Shown piece after piece: positions 10,043 through 18,713 of a stretch of DNA of 64,000 nt (position 1 is the first letter of the stretch; each line of letters opens with the position of its first letter). The notes below the pieces were generated by a model. It ran no database searches. It had not been told where the DNA came from and saw nothing but the letters and a program-made list of their open reading frames with translations. The DNA comes from Nocardia elegans NBRC 108235 (GTDB lineage: Bacteria; Actinomycetota; Actinomycetes; Mycobacteriales; Mycobacteriaceae). The stretch spans positions 44,223 through 108,222 of the forward strand of contig NZ_BDBF01000031.1 in the NCBI RefSeq assembly GCF_001612845.1, written 5' to 3'. The position numbers and the translations under genes are program-made.

Positions 10043-10282
10043 TCAGTGCGGTTGCGCGCCCGGCCGGTTGAATTCGCCGTCCTTCGCGCCGGCGACGAAC
10101 GCCCGCCATTCGCCGGGAGTGAAGATCAGCGCCGGCCCGTCCGGATTCTTGGCATCACGCAGCCCGATATTGCCGCTGGCCAGGAAGGCCACCTCGACAC
10201 CACCCTCCCCGTCGCCGCTGCGCTGCCAGACCGCCCCGGGTTCGATCTCGCGATTCTTCGCTTCCAACCTGTGCTCCTGCAT
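10043..10282 (-). CDS. DUF397 domain protein
   Basis: This 79-residue protein matches the DUF397 pattern: WQRS near the start, VEVAFL, then IGLRDAKNPDGPALIFTPGEW and a C-terminal FVAGAKDGEF. In actinobacteria these small proteins usually follow a helix-turn-helix (XRE, DUF5753-type) regulator and are thought to act with it. No such partner is next to this copy, so it is an orphan. The function is not established. No good ribosome binding site precedes the ATG. Confidence 0.8.
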   Translation of the reverse strand: MQEHRLEAKNREIEPGAVWQRSGDGEGGVEVAFLASGNIGLRDAKNPDGPALIFTPGEWRAFVAGAKDGEFNRPGAQPH

Positions 10283-10565
10283 CGATGTGATCGCCCGCGG
10301 GATCGGCGCGGGCGCTGCCGTCCCCGAGAGTAGGCGGTCGGAAGCCGCCGCACCGGCGTCGTTTCCGAATCCGCGCGTACCGGCATGGCCGGGATCACAC
10401 CGATATGCCGACCTGCGAAATGTGGCATTCGTCTACTCGTCCCGGCAACACCGCTGGTTTACGCCGCAACCTGATCGGAAACCCCACTCACTGTGGCAGT
10501 TGGAGGGCGTCGACTGGTCAAGAGACCGAGAGGGCGTGCCCTGCCGCACTGAAGGGACGACAAGG

Positions 10566-10790
10566 ATGGAGCACCGCATGGCACCCGTCTTCGACAGTTG
10601 CGCGGTGGTGCCCCGGCACCTCACCGTCGAGCAGGCGCACAACATCCTGCACAGTCACAGCAGCTGTCCCACCGACCAATGCCCGCGCCGCAAAGCCGCA
10701 CTGTTCTTCCTGATGGAATCTCGTCGTTCGGCCCGCGGCAACGGGCGTGACCTGCGCCGGCCCGCACCGCGGACCACCGGCCTGGGGTAA
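10566..10790 (+). CDS. Small Cys/His-rich hypothetical protein
   Basis: I do not recognise this 74-residue protein with certainty. It contains HSHSSCPTDQC, so two Cys and two His lie within eleven residues, which could form a metal site, followed by a helical KAALFFLMESRRSA segment. GAAGGGA precedes the ATG at 10566; a second in-frame ATG at 10578 is possible. The 283 bp before it (10283-10565) hold no gene that I can support. It may be a conserved actinobacterial small protein. Confidence 0.6.
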   Translation: MEHRMAPVFDSCAVVPRHLTVEQAHNILHSHSSCPTDQCPRRKAALFFLMESRRSARGNGRDLRRPAPRTTGLG

Positions 10791-10889
10791 TGCGGGCCGA
10801 GCTCGCACTCCCGTCCTCGCCGATGCGTTCGTGTCGGCGGGTGTGGGGGTGCGCGCCCGGACCGGCTTGCCGCGATTACGGTGGTCACC

Positions 10890-13067
10890 ATGGCTCTCGA
10901 CAGTGGTACCGGAACCATCCAGAACGCCGGCGACGCCGCCGCGGCGGTGACCCCGCCGGTGGCCAAACAGGTCCCGGCCGAACGCGTCCATCACGGTGAC
11001 ACCTTCGTCGATCCCTACGAATGGCTGCGGGACAAGGACGATCCCGAGGTCATCGCCCATCTCGAGGCCGAGAACGCCTATACCGACGCACAGACCGCCC
11101 ACTTGGCCCCGCTGCGCGCGCGCATCTTCGACGAGATCAAATCGCGCACCCAGGAGACCGATATGTCGGTCCCGGCGCGGCTGGGCGAGTACTGGTACTA
11201 CTCGCGCAGTTTCGAAGGCAAGCAGTACGGCGTGCACTGCCGCTGCCCGATCACCGATGTCGACGACTGGACCCCGCCGCAACTCGACGTCGATATCGAG
11301 ATTCCCGGTGAGGAGATTCTGCTCGACAGCAACGTGCTGGCCGAGGGGCACGATTTCTTCGCCCTCGGCGCCTATTCGATCAGTCACGACGGCACGCTGC
11401 TGGCGTACTCCACCGATACCGTCGGTGACGAGCGATATGTGCTGCGGTTCAAGGATTTACGCAGCGGCGAGCTGCTCGGCGACGAAATTCCGGGCACCGC
11501 GCCGGGAGCGACCTGGTCGCTGGACGGAACCCACGTGTTCTATCAGACCGTCGACGAATCCTGGCGGCCCGACACCGTGTGGCGCCACCGCCTCGGCACC
11601 GCGCAGTCCGACGACGTCAAGGTGTTCCACGAGCCCGACGAGCGCTATTGGGTCAGCATCGGCGCCACCCGCTCCGAGAAGTACCTGATGATCTGGGTCG
11701 GGTCGAAGATCACCACCGAGGGCTGGATCCTCGAATCCGACGATCCCGAGGGCGAATTCCGGGTGCTGCTGCCGCGCCGCGAGGGTGTGGAGTATTCGGC
11801 CGAACACGCGGTGATCGGCGGGCAGGACCGGCTGCTGATCCTGCACAACGACGTGGTCGACGGTGTGAAGGCCGAGAATTTCGTGCTCACCGAGGCGCCG
11901 GTGGACGATCCGGCCGCGATGACCATGCTGATCGGCCATCGCGACGATGTGCGGCTCGAGGACGTCGACTGCTTCCGCGACCATCTCGTCCTCTCGTATC
12001 GGCGCGAGGCCCTGCCGCGAGTCGCGGTGTGGCCGTTGACTTCCGACGGTTACGGCGAGCTGCGCGAATTGGAATTCGGCCTGGAACTGTTCTCCGCCGG
12101 CGTGGGCTCCAATCCGGAGTGGGCGCAGCCGACGCTGCGGCTGGGCGTGACCTCGTTCATCACCCCGATGCAGGTCTTCGACTACGTGCCCGCCACCGGG
12201 GAACTGACGCTGCGCAAACAGCAGCAGGTGCTCGGCGGCTACGACCCGGACGACTATGTGCAGCACCGGGATTGGGCGACCGCGGCCGACGGCACCCGGA
12301 TTCCGATCTCGGTGGTGCGCCGCCGCGACAGCGAGGGTGCGGGCCCGAAGCCGTTGCTGCTCTACGGGTACGGCTCCTACGAGGCCAGTATCGATCCGGG
12401 TTTCTCGGTGTCGCGGCTGTCGTTGCTCGACCGCGGCATGGTGTTCGCGGTCGCCCATGTGCGCGGCGGTGGCGAGATGGGGCGGCTGTGGTACGAGAAC
12501 GGCAAGACGCTCACCAAGAAGAACACCTTCACCGACTTCGTCTCCTGCGCAAGGCATCTCGTCGATACCGGCGTCACCACACCGCAGGTGCTGGTGGCCG
12601 ACGGTGGCAGTGCGGGCGGGCTGCTGATGGGTGCGGTGGCCAATCTGGCGCCCGACCTTTTCGCGGGCATCCTCGCCAATGTGCCGTTCGTGGATCCGCT
12701 GACCTCGATACTGGACCCGTCGCTGCCGCTGACGGTCATCGAATGGGACGAGTGGGGTAATCCGCTGGAGGATCCGGAGGTCTACGCCTATATGAAGTCC
12801 TATTCGCCGTACGAGAACGTGGCGGCCGTGGACTATCCGGCGATCTTGGCGATCACCAGCCTCAACGACACCCGCGTGCTCTACGTCGAGCCCGCGAAGT
12901 GGGTGGCCGCGCTGCGGGCCACGAAGACCGGTGACTCCCAGCTCCTGCTGAAGACCGAGATGAGCGCCGGGCACGGTGGCGTCAGCGGCCGCTACGAGAA
13001 GTGGAAGGAAGTCGCCTTCGAATACGCCTGGGTGCTCGATCGGGTCGGGCTCGGCGAGGTCGGCTGA
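10890..13067 (+). CDS. S9 family prolyl oligopeptidase / oligopeptidase B
   Basis: This is a cytosolic serine peptidase of 725 residues that cuts short peptides. An N-terminal seven-bladed propeller region is followed by the alpha/beta-hydrolase domain. The nucleophile is in DGGSAGGLLMG (Ser near 574). The Asp is probably in SLNDTRVLYVEPAKW and the His in MSAGHGGVSGR. It corresponds to PtrB (split as Rv0781-Rv0782 in M. tuberculosis, from memory), here intact. The ATG at 10890 is chosen over the GTG at 10881 because TACGGT (10877-10882) ends seven bases before it. Confidence 0.9.
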   Translation: MALDSGTGTIQNAGDAAAAVTPPVAKQVPAERVHHGDTFVDPYEWLRDKDDPEVIAHLEAENAYTDAQTAHLAPLRARIFDEIKSRTQETDMSVPARLGEYWYYSRSFEGKQYGVHCRCPITDVDDWTPPQLDVDIEIPGEEILLDSNVLAEGHDFFALGAYSISHDGTLLAYSTDTVGDERYVLRFKDLRSGELLGDEIPGTAPGATWSLDGTHVFYQTVDESWRPDTVWRHRLGTAQSDDVKVFHEPDERYWVSIGATRSEKYLMIWVGSKITTEGWILESDDPEGEFRVLLPRREGVEYSAEHAVIGGQDRLLILHNDVVDGVKAENFVLTEAPVDDPAAMTMLIGHRDDVRLEDVDCFRDHLVLSYRREALPRVAVWPLTSDGYGELRELEFGLELFSAGVGSNPEWAQPTLRLGVTSFITPMQVFDYVPATGELTLRKQQQVLGGYDPDDYVQHRDWATAADGTRIPISVVRRRDSEGAGPKPLLLYGYGSYEASIDPGFSVSRLSLLDRGMVFAVAHVRGGGEMGRLWYENGKTLTKKNTFTDFVSCARHLVDTGVTTPQVLVADGGSAGGLLMGAVANLAPDLFAGILANVPFVDPLTSILDPSLPLTVIEWDEWGNPLEDPEVYAYMKSYSPYENVAAVDYPAILAITSLNDTRVLYVEPAKWVAALRATKTGDSQLLLKTEMSAGHGGVSGRYEKWKEVAFEYAWVLDRVGLGEVG

Positions 13068-13166
13068 CGGTTGCCGGACCGTGCGGCCGGGTGGTCGCTC
13101 CGGGAATTCGTCGGGGCGTCACTTCGGCTGCACGGGGCCGACACCTGCCGCGCGCACAGTGGAGGC

Positions 13167-13886
13167 ATGAGCGGCAACGACCGGGGGTTCGGGCAGCTGA
13201 TCGTCTCGGTGTCGGGTATTCGCGACACCACACTGGAACAGGCGCGCGCCTTCGCCGCGGAGATGGACGGCCGCGGGGTACGGCTGTCGCTGCTGGTGGC
13301 GCCGCGGTTGAAGGGGAAATACCGGCTCACCGAGGATCCGCGCACCCAGCAGTGGCTGCGGGACCGCCGCGCCGCGGGTGACGCGATCGTCCTGCACGGC
13401 TACGACCAGGCCGCGACCAAACGCCGCCGCGCCGAATTCGCCGCGCTGCCCAAGCACGAGGCGCGCCTGCGCCTCACCGCCGCGGACCGCGTGATGGAAC
13501 AGATCGGCCTGCGCACCCGGCTGTTCGCCGCCCCGCGCTGGACGGCCTCCGAGGGCGCCGTCGCCGCCCTGCCCGAGGTCGGCTTCCGCCTGGCGCTGGG
13601 ATTGACCGCCATCCACGACCTGGAACGGGACACGGCACAGCGCTGCTGGGTGCACGGCGTCGGTGAGGGTTTCCGGGCCGAACCGTGGTGGTGCCACGCA
13701 CTGATCATGAGCGCGGCCCGCATCGCGCGACGCGGGGGAACGCTGCGACTCGCCGTCTCGGCGGCGCAGCTCTCCCGGCCCGGTCCCCATCAGGCCATGC
13801 TCGACGCGGTCGATCTGGCGCTGTTCCACGAGGCGGTTCCGGACGTCTACCGGTGGGAACCGTACGCCATGCCGCATGCGGCATGA
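13167..13886 (+). CDS. DUF2334 / polysaccharide-deacetylase-like protein
   Basis: This 239-residue protein has the NodB-like barrel pattern of DUF2334 proteins: LIVSVSGIRDTTLEQARAF, LSLLVAPRLKGKY, then AIVLHGYDQ and APRW. The usual first catalytic Asp of deacetylases is not evident (VSVSGI replaces it), so activity is doubtful. It starts 99 bp after the peptidase gene on the same strand and converges on the glutamate decarboxylase gene with a 12-bp gap. The ATG at 13167 follows CACAGT by six bases, which may be a weak leaderless promoter. Confidence 0.7.
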   Translation: MSGNDRGFGQLIVSVSGIRDTTLEQARAFAAEMDGRGVRLSLLVAPRLKGKYRLTEDPRTQQWLRDRRAAGDAIVLHGYDQAATKRRRAEFAALPKHEARLRLTAADRVMEQIGLRTRLFAAPRWTASEGAVAALPEVGFRLALGLTAIHDLERDTAQRCWVHGVGEGFRAEPWWCHALIMSAARIARRGGTLRLAVSAAQLSRPGPHQAMLDAVDLALFHEAVPDVYRWEPYAMPHAA

Positions 13887-13898
13887 GCTCGCTCGACG

Positions 13899-15344
13899 TC
13901 AGCGAATCTGCGCCGGGTCCTCCCCGGCCGCGCGCAGCATGTCCCGCACCTCGGTGACGATAGTCCGGTCCGATACCGCGGCCGTGGCGTCGTGGGTGAA
14001 GCCGCCCGCCTCCTTGCGGGTCAGCGAGGTGGACAGCGGATGCTTCTTCAGCTGATCGACGCAGCGGTCGATATCGGCCAGCAGCAGATCGGCCATATCG
14101 TGGGTGAAGCCGTGCCGGACGACCGCCCGCATGATCGTCTCGTCCTGCCGGTCGGCCGGTAGCGGATAGGCGGCGATCAGCCAGCCGCGCGAGCGCAGGC
14201 GTTCGGACAGGTCGTACAGATTGAAGCCGGGATCTTCGCGCAGCCGCCACGACACCGCGCTGATTCCCCGCGTGGGCGTGCCGTCGTGGATCATCTCGAA
14301 CAATCCGGTCTCGGTGAGGCCATGGGCCAGATGTTCGGCGACCCGGTAGATGGCCGATTGCAGCCGGGTATAGCCCGTGCGGCCGAGCCGGATGAAGTCG
14401 TAGTACTGGGTGATGGCCTGACCGCCGGGGCGGGAGAAATTCAGGTTGAAGGTGGCCATACTGCCGCCGAGGTAGTCGACGTTGAACACCAGCTCGTCCG
14501 GGAGGTCGGCGGCCGTGCGCCAGAGCGCCCAGCCGGCGCCCAGCGGAGCCAGGCCGGTTTTGTGCCCGGAGGCGTTGATCGACTTCACCCGCTCGAGCCG
14601 GAAGTCCCAGACCAGGTCCGGCGCCGTGAACGGGGCGAGGAATCCGCCGCTGGCGGCGTCGACGTGCAGGGGGATGTCCAGGCCGGTGCCGGCCTGCAGG
14701 TCGTCGAGGGCCGCGCTCATCGCGGCGACGTCCTCGAACAGTCCGGTGAAGGTCTGCCCCATCGTCGCGACGACCATGATCGTATTCGAATCGCAATGTG
14801 CGGCAATGTCGTCCGGCTCGAGCGTATAGCGGTCCCCGCGCAGCGGCACCTGCCGGATCTCGACGTCGAAATAGCGCGCGAACTTCTCCCAGCACACCTG
14901 CACCGGGCCGCAGACGAAATTGGGGACGCCCTGGCCGCCGTTCTTGCGCCAGCGCGTCTTCGCGGCCAGCCCGCCGAGCATCGCCGCCTCACTGGACCCG
15001 ATGGTGGAGGTGCCGCGCGTCGAGCCGGGATCGGGACAGTGCCACAGGTCCGCGACCATGCGCACGCACCGGCGCTCGAGCTCGGCGGTCTGCGGATACT
15101 CGTCCTTGTCGACGATGTTCTTCGCCAGGCTCTGCGCCATCAGCCGGCGAGCGTGATCGTCGATCCAGGTGGTGCAGAAGGTGGCCAGATTCATCCGCGA
15201 CACGCCGTCGAGCATCAGCTCGTCGTGCACGATCTGATAGGCCTCCGGGGCCGGCATCTCGCGATGTGGGAAGTGGTTCTTGGGTGCGCCGCGATCCAGA
15301 TCGGGCATCGCGAACAGGTCGTCGGATTCCGATGATGCAGACAT
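13899..15344 (-). CDS. gadB: Glutamate decarboxylase
   Basis: This PLP enzyme of 481 residues converts glutamate to GABA and consumes a proton, which contributes to acid resistance. The PLP Lys lies in INASGHKTGLAPLG, and HVDAASGGFLAPF is the usual cofactor-contacting block. The N-terminus FPHREMPAPEAYQIVHDELMLDG matches bacterial GadA/GadB. GGAGAGGACGAG before the ATG at 15344 supports this start; the frame is open 22 codons further upstream. No glutamate/GABA antiporter is adjacent, so a metabolic role is as likely as acid resistance. Confidence 0.9.
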   Translation of the reverse strand: MSASSESDDLFAMPDLDRGAPKNHFPHREMPAPEAYQIVHDELMLDGVSRMNLATFCTTWIDDHARRLMAQSLAKNIVDKDEYPQTAELERRCVRMVADLWHCPDPGSTRGTSTIGSSEAAMLGGLAAKTRWRKNGGQGVPNFVCGPVQVCWEKFARYFDVEIRQVPLRGDRYTLEPDDIAAHCDSNTIMVVATMGQTFTGLFEDVAAMSAALDDLQAGTGLDIPLHVDAASGGFLAPFTAPDLVWDFRLERVKSINASGHKTGLAPLGAGWALWRTAADLPDELVFNVDYLGGSMATFNLNFSRPGGQAITQYYDFIRLGRTGYTRLQSAIYRVAEHLAHGLTETGLFEMIHDGTPTRGISAVSWRLREDPGFNLYDLSERLRSRGWLIAAYPLPADRQDETIMRAVVRHGFTHDMADLLLADIDRCVDQLKKHPLSTSLTRKEAGGFTHDATAAVSDRTIVTEVRDMLRAAGEDPAQIR

Positions 15345-15506
15345 CTCGTCCTCTCCGGTGGTCGGATCGCGGTCGAGCTCTCCTTCATCATGCCCGCTGC
15401 GGGTGCGCACCGGCTATGAACCGCAGGGAGAAATCGGGCGAATTCCGTCCCGCGCCGCGCCCGACGCCGACGCGGCCGGTCCCGGAAAGAGGGTTAGGTT
15501 GGGTGA

Positions 15507-16877
15507 ATGACCGACGATTCTCGGACCGCGGCCCTGCGCGAACAGGTGCGGGCGCTGATGCCGCGGGCGAAAGCCGATCTGGCCCAGTTGGTTTCGTATC
15601 GGTCCGTGGCCGACGCGCGGCAGTTTCCGCCCGAAGAATGTCATCGGGCGGCGCGATGGGTCGCCGACGCCTTCGCCGACCTCGGTCTCACCGACGTCGG
15701 CCTGCACGAGACGCCCGACGGCAGCGAGGCGGTCGTGGCCCGGTACCCGGCTCCGGCGGGAGCCCCCACGGTGCTGCTGTACAGCCATTACGACGTGCAG
15801 CCGCCGGTGGACGAGGCGGCCTGGGAGACTCCGGTGTGGGAGCTCACCGAACGCGACGGCCGGTGGTACGGGCGCGGCGCGGCCGACTGCAAGGGCAATA
15901 TCGTCGTCCATCTGACCGCTCTGCGGGCACTGCGGAAAAGTCTGGGAGACAAGGGTTATCCGGTCGGCATCACGCTGGTCTGCGAGGGCTCGGAGGAACA
16001 GGGCACCGGCGGTCTGGAGGAGTTCGTTCCGCAGCACGCGGACCTGCTGCGCGCCGACGCGCTGCTGATCGGTGACTGCGGCAACTTCGCGGCGGGCCTG
16101 CCGACCTTCACCCAGACCCTGCGCGGAAACGTGAATGTGCTCGTCACGGTCGAAACCCTTTCCGGCCCACTGCATTCCGGTATGTTCGGCGGGGCGGCCC
16201 CGGATGCCGTCGCCGCGCTGATCCGGCTGCTCGCGACGCTGCGGGACGAACACGGGAACACGACGGTCGCCGGGTTGCCGGCCGATCAGGTCTGGGACGG
16301 CGCGCAATATCCGGTCGAGCAGTTCCGGGTCGATGCCGGCATCCTCGACGGCGTGCAGGTGCTGGGCAGCGGCACCATCTCGGACATGCTCTGGGCTCGG
16401 CCGGCGTTGACCGTGCTGGGCATCGATGTCCCGCCGGTGGTGGGGTCGGCGGCGGCCGTCCAGCCCAGCGCGCGGGCCCGGTTGAATCTGCGGATCCCGC
16501 CCGGGGTCGATCCGGCTCCGGCCCTGAAAGCCCTTACCGCACATATCGAATCGCATACGCCATGGGGTGCGCGCGTCCGGGTCGAGACGGAGGGCACCGG
16601 GACGCCGTTCCGATCCGGTACCGGCGGCCCGGCGCGGCTGGCGATGGAGGACGCCTTCGCCGCCGCGTACGGACGCACCGCCACCATGCAGGGGCAGGGC
16701 GGCTCGATTCCGCTGTGCAACGTCTTCGCCGAAACCTATCCCGACGCCGAGATCATGCTGCTCGGCGTCGAGGAGCCGAAATGCCTGATCCACGCCCCGA
16801 ACGAAAGTGTCGACCCCAGCGAGATCGAGCACGTGGCGCTGGCGGAGGCGTTGTTCCTGTCCTCGTATTCGCGGTGA
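15507..16877 (+). CDS. M20-family dipeptidase
   Basis: This zinc di- or tripeptidase of the M20/ArgE/DapE superfamily has 456 residues. LLYSHYDVQPP carries the first metal-binding His and Asp, and GRGAADCKGN and CEGSEEQGTGG carry the bridging Asp and the catalytic Glu pair. The ending LLGVEEPKCLIHAPNESV matches the C-terminal zinc His. The substrate is not determined; cytosolic peptides are likely since no signal peptide is seen. The ATG at 15507 follows TAGGTT (15495-15500) by six bases, another leaderless-type start. It is divergent from the decarboxylase gene. Confidence 0.88.
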   Translation: MTDDSRTAALREQVRALMPRAKADLAQLVSYRSVADARQFPPEECHRAARWVADAFADLGLTDVGLHETPDGSEAVVARYPAPAGAPTVLLYSHYDVQPPVDEAAWETPVWELTERDGRWYGRGAADCKGNIVVHLTALRALRKSLGDKGYPVGITLVCEGSEEQGTGGLEEFVPQHADLLRADALLIGDCGNFAAGLPTFTQTLRGNVNVLVTVETLSGPLHSGMFGGAAPDAVAALIRLLATLRDEHGNTTVAGLPADQVWDGAQYPVEQFRVDAGILDGVQVLGSGTISDMLWARPALTVLGIDVPPVVGSAAAVQPSARARLNLRIPPGVDPAPALKALTAHIESHTPWGARVRVETEGTGTPFRSGTGGPARLAMEDAFAAAYGRTATMQGQGGSIPLCNVFAETYPDAEIMLLGVEEPKCLIHAPNESVDPSEIEHVALAEALFLSSYSR

Positions 16878-16922
16878 GGAGCGCGCTCCTCGTAAGGGGC
16901 GTGGCTTCGCGGTGCGCGCCCG

Positions 16923-17567
16923 CTAGAAGGTCTTGTTGTCCTCCGGCTCGATGAGCGCGAATTCGGTATCGGCCGGGCGCATTTCGGACAGGCGGCCGAA
17001 GTAGATGCCCTGCGCCTCCGGCGCGATGATGCCGTAGTGGATCGGGACGGCGGTGCGCGGCGCCACGGCGCGCAGATAGTCCACCGCTTCGCTGATCTTC
17101 ATCCACGGCGCGACCGCGGGCACCGCCAGCACCCCGACCGATACCGGCGGCACCCACAGCGAATCGCCCGGGTGGACGAACTGCGCCGGATCGTCGGCGC
17201 TGCCGAGCTGGAAGACGGTGTTGTCGACGACCGGCAGCTCCGGATGGATCACCGCGTGCTTGCCGCCGCCACCGGTGATCTGCAGATCGCCGATGGTGAC
17301 GATATTGCCCGCGTGCACGGCCTGCCACGGTTCACCGCGCTGCTGTGCGGTCTGCGGATCGCTGAGCAGGCGGGCGCTCGGATTCGCGTCGACCAGGGCC
17401 TCGATCCGGTTCGGATCGATGTGGTCGGGGTGCTGATGGGTGATCGCGATCGCGTCGAGCCCCGTGATGCCTTCGAATCCGTGCGAGAAAGTGCCCGGAT
17501 CGAACAGGATCTTCGCGCCGTTCAATTCGACGAGGACGCAGGAATGACCGAAGTGGGCGATGCGCAT
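16923..17567 (-). CDS. Metallo-beta-lactamase-fold hydrolase (Rv0786c-like)
   Basis: This 214-residue protein has the metal motif HQHPDHID in ITHQHPDHIDPNRIE and further metal ligands in VPIHYG. The fold covers UlaG-like and other hydrolases of unknown substrate. Its position just before purS-purQ, in divergent orientation, matches Rv0786c in M. tuberculosis. On the minus strand TAGCGT stands six bases before the ATG, so translation is probably leaderless. It converges on the M20 gene with 45 bp between them. Confidence 0.82.
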   Translation of the reverse strand: MRIAHFGHSCVLVELNGAKILFDPGTFSHGFEGITGLDAIAITHQHPDHIDPNRIEALVDANPSARLLSDPQTAQQRGEPWQAVHAGNIVTIGDLQITGGGGKHAVIHPELPVVDNTVFQLGSADDPAQFVHPGDSLWVPPVSVGVLAVPAVAPWMKISEAVDYLRAVAPRTAVPIHYGIIAPEAQGIYFGRLSEMRPADTEFALIEPEDNKTF

Positions 17568-17589
17568 GAGTTCACGCTATCGCCTCCGG

Positions 17590-17634
17590 CCGCAGCGGGG
17601 ACCCGGAGGCGACAGCCTGCGTAACCACGGAGGG
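17590..17634 (+). repeat. Dispersed intergenic repeat, copy A (upstream of purS)
   Basis: A 34-base block at 17601-17634 matches 27968-28001 at 28 positions without gaps, including the identical 16-mer GCGTAACCACGGAGGG. The motif CCGCAGCG also precedes both copies. This copy sits in the 193-bp divergent gap before purS. An inverted repeat CGCCTCCGG / CCGGAGGCG (17581-17589, 17603-17611) overlaps it. Confidence 0.5.
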
Positions 17635-17717
17635 GCCACGCGGAGGCCGGCCGACAGGCGCTGTGACGTCTCTCGCAGGTGCCGCGGCCCGGCGGGGCGC
17701 CCGCGAGCAGCCCCGAT

Positions 17718-17723
17718 TAAGCT
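17718..17723 (+). promoter_or_regulatory. Candidate -10 box of purSQ
   Basis: TAAGCT lies 37 bp before the purS start. It predicts a transcript start near 17730 and a 30-base leader that carries the ribosome binding site GAGGAG. No purine riboswitch-like fold is apparent in so short a leader. Confidence 0.4.
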
Positions 17724-17760
17724 GTTGTGGTAATCCCCCCACCAGCTTGAGGAGCAACGC

Positions 17761-17997
17761 GTGGCACGAGTTGTGGTCGAGGTGATGCCGAAGGCCGAGA
17801 TCCTGGATCCGCAGGGTCAGGCCATCGCCGGCGCGCTCGGACGCCTGGGTTTCCCGGGTGTGTCGGATGTGCGGCAGGGCAAGCGGTTCGAACTCGACAT
17901 CGACGACAGCGTCAGCGATGCGGAGCTCGAGAAGATCGCCGAGGCCCTGCTCGCCAACACGGTCATCGAGGACTGGAAAGTGGTGCGGCTGCCGTGA
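17761..17997 (+). CDS. purS: FGAM synthase subunit PurS
   Basis: This small structural subunit (78 residues) of the three-part phosphoribosylformylglycinamidine synthase holds PurL and PurQ together for ammonia channelling. The pattern ARVVVEVMPKAEILDPQGQAI and GFPGVSDVRQGKRFEL is typical. A ribosome binding site GAGGAG precedes the GTG start. Its TGA stop overlaps the GTG of purQ (GTGA), ensuring matched production. Confidence 0.95.
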   Translation: MARVVVEVMPKAEILDPQGQAIAGALGRLGFPGVSDVRQGKRFELDIDDSVSDAELEKIAEALLANTVIEDWKVVRLP

Positions 17998-18680
17998 CCA
18001 GCTCTGCGCGAATCGGTGTCATCACCTTCCCCGGCACGCTCGACGACGTCGACGCGGCGCGCGCGGTCCGGCTGGCCGGCGCCGAAGCGGTGAGCCTGTG
18101 GCACGCCGACGCGGACCTCAAGGGTGTCGACGCGGTTGTGGTGCCGGGTGGATTCTCCTACGGCGACTATCTGCGCGCCGGTGCCATCGCCCGGTTCGCG
18201 CCCGTGATGGGCAAGGTCGTCGAGGCCGCCGGTAAGGGTCTGCCGGTGCTGGGCATCTGCAACGGCTTCCAGGTGCTGTGCGAGGCCGGACTGCTGCCGG
18301 GTGCGCTGACCCGCAACGAGGGCCTGCACTTCGTCTGCCGCGATCAGTGGCTGCGGGTGGAGTCCACCGCGACCGCGTGGTCCTCGCGCTACGAAGCGGG
18401 TGCGCAGATCCTGGTCCCGGTGAAGAACGCCGAGGGCCGCTACCAGGCCTCACAGGCCGTGCTCGATGAACTCGAGGGTGAGGGCCGGGTGGTCTTCCGC
18501 TACGTGGGCGGCAACCCCAACGGTTCGCAGCGCGATATCGCCGGCATCGCCTCCCCGAACGGCCGCGTCGTCGGTCTCATGCCGCACCCCGAACACGCCA
18601 CCGAACCGCTGACCGGGCCGAGTGACGACGGGCTGGGGATCTTCCTGTCGGTCCTCGACAGCCTCGTCACCACCGCCTGA
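17994..18680 (+). CDS. purQ: FGAM synthase glutaminase subunit PurQ
   Basis: This class I glutamine amidotransferase of 228 residues supplies ammonia to PurL. The nucleophile Cys89 is in LGICNGFQVLCEAG, and the His and Glu partners are in GLMPHPEHATE. It is translated from a GTG overlapping the purS stop. The purL gene is not adjacent but lies 7 kb downstream on the same strand. A 17-base tandem duplication (TCACCACCGCCTGATCG at 18667 and 18688) spans its stop codon. Confidence 0.95.
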   Translation: MTSSARIGVITFPGTLDDVDAARAVRLAGAEAVSLWHADADLKGVDAVVVPGGFSYGDYLRAGAIARFAPVMGKVVEAAGKGLPVLGICNGFQVLCEAGLLPGALTRNEGLHFVCRDQWLRVESTATAWSSRYEAGAQILVPVKNAEGRYQASQAVLDELEGEGRVVFRYVGGNPNGSQRDIAGIASPNGRVVGLMPHPEHATEPLTGPSDDGLGIFLSVLDSLVTTA

Positions 18681-18713
18681 TCGCCCCTCACCACCGCCTG
18701 ATCGGCCTGTCGC

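Noticed and set aside
17724..17760. Purine riboswitch in the purS leader
   Set aside because: Only about 30 bases are available and no conserved aptamer core is visible.
18667..18704. 17-base tandem duplication across the purQ stop
   Set aside because: A short local duplication in a non-coding tail; no sign of function.
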